Shown here: positions 43,956 to 44,777 of the stretch, in pieces | Position numbering within the stretch: position 1 is the first letter of the stretch | Layout: each line of letters starts with the position of its first letter | NCBI GenBank assembly: GCA_002412715.1 | Contig: DHVP01000030.1 | Coordinates: forward strand, 1 to 44,777 | Source of the DNA: Deltaproteobacteria bacterium UBA5205 | GTDB taxonomy: Bacteria > Desulfobacterota > Syntrophorhabdia > Syntrophorhabdales > Syntrophorhabdaceae | Direction of reading: 5' to 3' | DNA: 44,777 bases | Program-made: the position numbers and the translations under genes | Notes under the pieces: model-generated | What the model was told of the DNA's origin: nothing | Database searches by the model: none | The model's input: the letters and a program-made list of their open reading frames with translations, nothing else

Positions 43956-44597
43956 ATGGCCTACCTCATAAAGGAAATCTTCTATTCCCTCCAGGGTGAA
44001 GGCGTCAACAGCGGGAGGCCTGCCGTATTCGTCAGGTTCTCCGGCTGCAACCTCTGGTCCGGCCGCAAAGACGACCGAGCGGACATACCGTGCCCCTTCT
44101 GCGATACCGATTTTGTCGGCACCGACGGCCCCGGCGGCGGAAGGTACGGCGATGCGGAAGAGGTCGCTTCGGCCATGGCCCACCTCCTGCCTTCCACGGG
44201 GGGAAAAGGCCGCAGGTCTTTTGCCGTCTTTACGGGAGGCGAGCCGGCGCTCCAGGTCGATAACCGCCTGATCGACGAACTCCACCGCCGCAACTGGGAG
44301 ATCGCTATCGAAACGAACGGAACGCTCCCGATCCCGGACGGCATGGACTGGATAACCGTCAGCCCCAAAGCAGGCGCCCCCATCGTAATCACCAGCGGCG
44401 ACGAGCTGAAACTTCTCCATCCCCAGGACGGGCTGGACCCGGCCGCCTTAGAAACCCTGAATTTTAGCCATTTCGTCCTCCAACCCGTCGATAATCAGTT
44501 TCTGAACGAGAACACCCGCCTGTGCCTCGACTACTGTCTCACCCATCCCCCATGGCGCCTCGGCCTGCAGATGCATAAAGTGCTCGGGATAAAGTAA
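43956..44597 (+). CDS. queE: 7-carboxy-7-deazaguanine synthase QueE
   Basis: Radical SAM enzyme that makes 7-carboxy-7-deazaguanine from 6-carboxytetrahydropterin. The predicted 213 residues start MAYLIKEIFYSLQGEGVNSG. The cluster motif is C-x14-C-x2-C (CNLWSG...DIPCPFCDT), the long-loop form of QueE, and FTGGEPALQ binds SAM. The ATG at 43956 lies eight bases after queC; an earlier in-frame start at 43872 would lie inside queC. Genes for QueD and QueF are not in the window. Confidence 0.95.
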   Translation: MAYLIKEIFYSLQGEGVNSGRPAVFVRFSGCNLWSGRKDDRADIPCPFCDTDFVGTDGPGGGRYGDAEEVASAMAHLLPSTGGKGRRSFAVFTGGEPALQVDNRLIDELHRRNWEIAIETNGTLPIPDGMDWITVSPKAGAPIVITSGDELKLLHPQDGLDPAALETLNFSHFVLQPVDNQFLNENTRLCLDYCLTHPPWRLGLQMHKVLGIK

Positions 44598-44604
44598 AGA
44601 AAAC

Positions 44605-44696
44605 GGGTCATGAGTTATGGGTAATAGGTGATGGGAATGCCCGCAAAAAAAGGCTTTTACTATTGCCTATTGCCTATTGCCTATCACCTGTTTTTT
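44605..44696 (+). terminator. Heptamer inverted-repeat element B acting as terminator after queE
   Basis: The left arm contains GGGTAATAGGTGATGGG (44620-44636); the right arm is a tandem of TTGCCTA units ending ATCACCTG (44662-44690). AGGTGAT pairs with ATCACCT, and a TTTTTT run follows at 44691-44696, so the element could terminate the queuosine transcript. It resembles element A at 42324-42410. Confidence 0.55.
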
Positions 44697-44697
44697 A

Positions 44698-44726
44698 TTG
44701 ACAATACAGGCCTTTATGGCTTATAT
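44698..44726 (+). promoter_or_regulatory. Promoter of the tRNA gene
   Basis: TTGACA (44698-44703), 17-base spacer, TTATAT (44721-44726), eleven bases before the tRNA 5' end. Confidence 0.65.
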
Positions 44727-44736
44727 CAAGAAGCAA

Positions 44737-44777
44737 GGCGGTGTAGCTCAGGTGGTCAGAGCATGCGGCTCATATCC
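44737..44777 (+). tRNA. tRNA with CAT anticodon, probably tRNA-Met (3' part outside window)
   Basis: The 5' acceptor strand GGCGGTG, D-arm GCTCAGGTGGTCAGAGC and anticodon arm opening TGCGG-CTCATAT-CC are visible. The anticodon CAT (44771-44773) fits elongator tRNA-Met; tRNA-Ile2 with a modified C34 is the alternative. The rest is cut by the window edge. Confidence 0.88.

Overview
The window looks like chromosomal DNA of a Gram-negative anaerobe. It carries Lol lipoprotein-sorting genes, an autotransporter, many PAS-domain signalling proteins, iron-sulfur and flavin proteins, and a TAXI-type TRAP transporter beside a metal-dependent amidohydrolase. The style of the proteins suggests a Desulfobacterota (former Deltaproteobacteria) syntroph, perhaps near Syntrophorhabdus. 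That placement is an inference from gene content only.

Layout. 1-5226 (minus) is a housekeeping operon: a DUF2400-type protein, rimO, lysS, and a LolC/LolD lipoprotein-release pair cut by the window edge. 5378-9650 (plus) holds a PAS-LuxR regulator, a tiny zinc-ribbon protein and a UvrD-family helicase. 9835-20500 is a mosaic of small exported or membrane proteins and single enzymes: an MBL-fold hydrolase, a serine hydrolase of the beta-lactamase class, an ABC-F ATPase with a GIY-YIG protein, two flavoproteins, a UspA protein and a Cache protein. At least two genes here are frameshifted. 20777-26640 contains a ribB 3' remnant, a MOT1-type molybdate/sulfate transporter, a large hybrid histidine kinase and a secreted serpin.

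26964-32174 (plus) is a self-contained uptake and catabolism locus: a GntR/FCD regulator, a TAXI binding protein, a fused TRAP permease and an ACMSD-like amidohydrolase. It ends in a strong terminator. Nearly identical palindromes precede both the regulator and the transport operon.

32332-40516 (minus) is the most interesting part. A 65-residue peptide ends in five cysteines spaced exactly four residues apart. It is followed by a radical SAM/SPASM maturase, a second SPASM protein that lacks the canonical radical SAM triad, and an ABC exporter. This is a ribosomal peptide (RiPP) cassette of the CXXX-repeat type. Next downstream on the same strand is an autotransporter whose passenger is a kexin-like subtilase with a P domain.

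40637-42257 holds small membrane proteins. 42477-44597 (plus) is a queuosine-precursor operon (queH, a DUF2905 protein, queC, queE) bracketed by two inverted-repeat elements built of TTACCCA/TTGCCTA-like heptamers. The window ends inside a tRNA gene with a CAT anticodon. No CRISPR array, rRNA, prophage or insertion sequence was seen.
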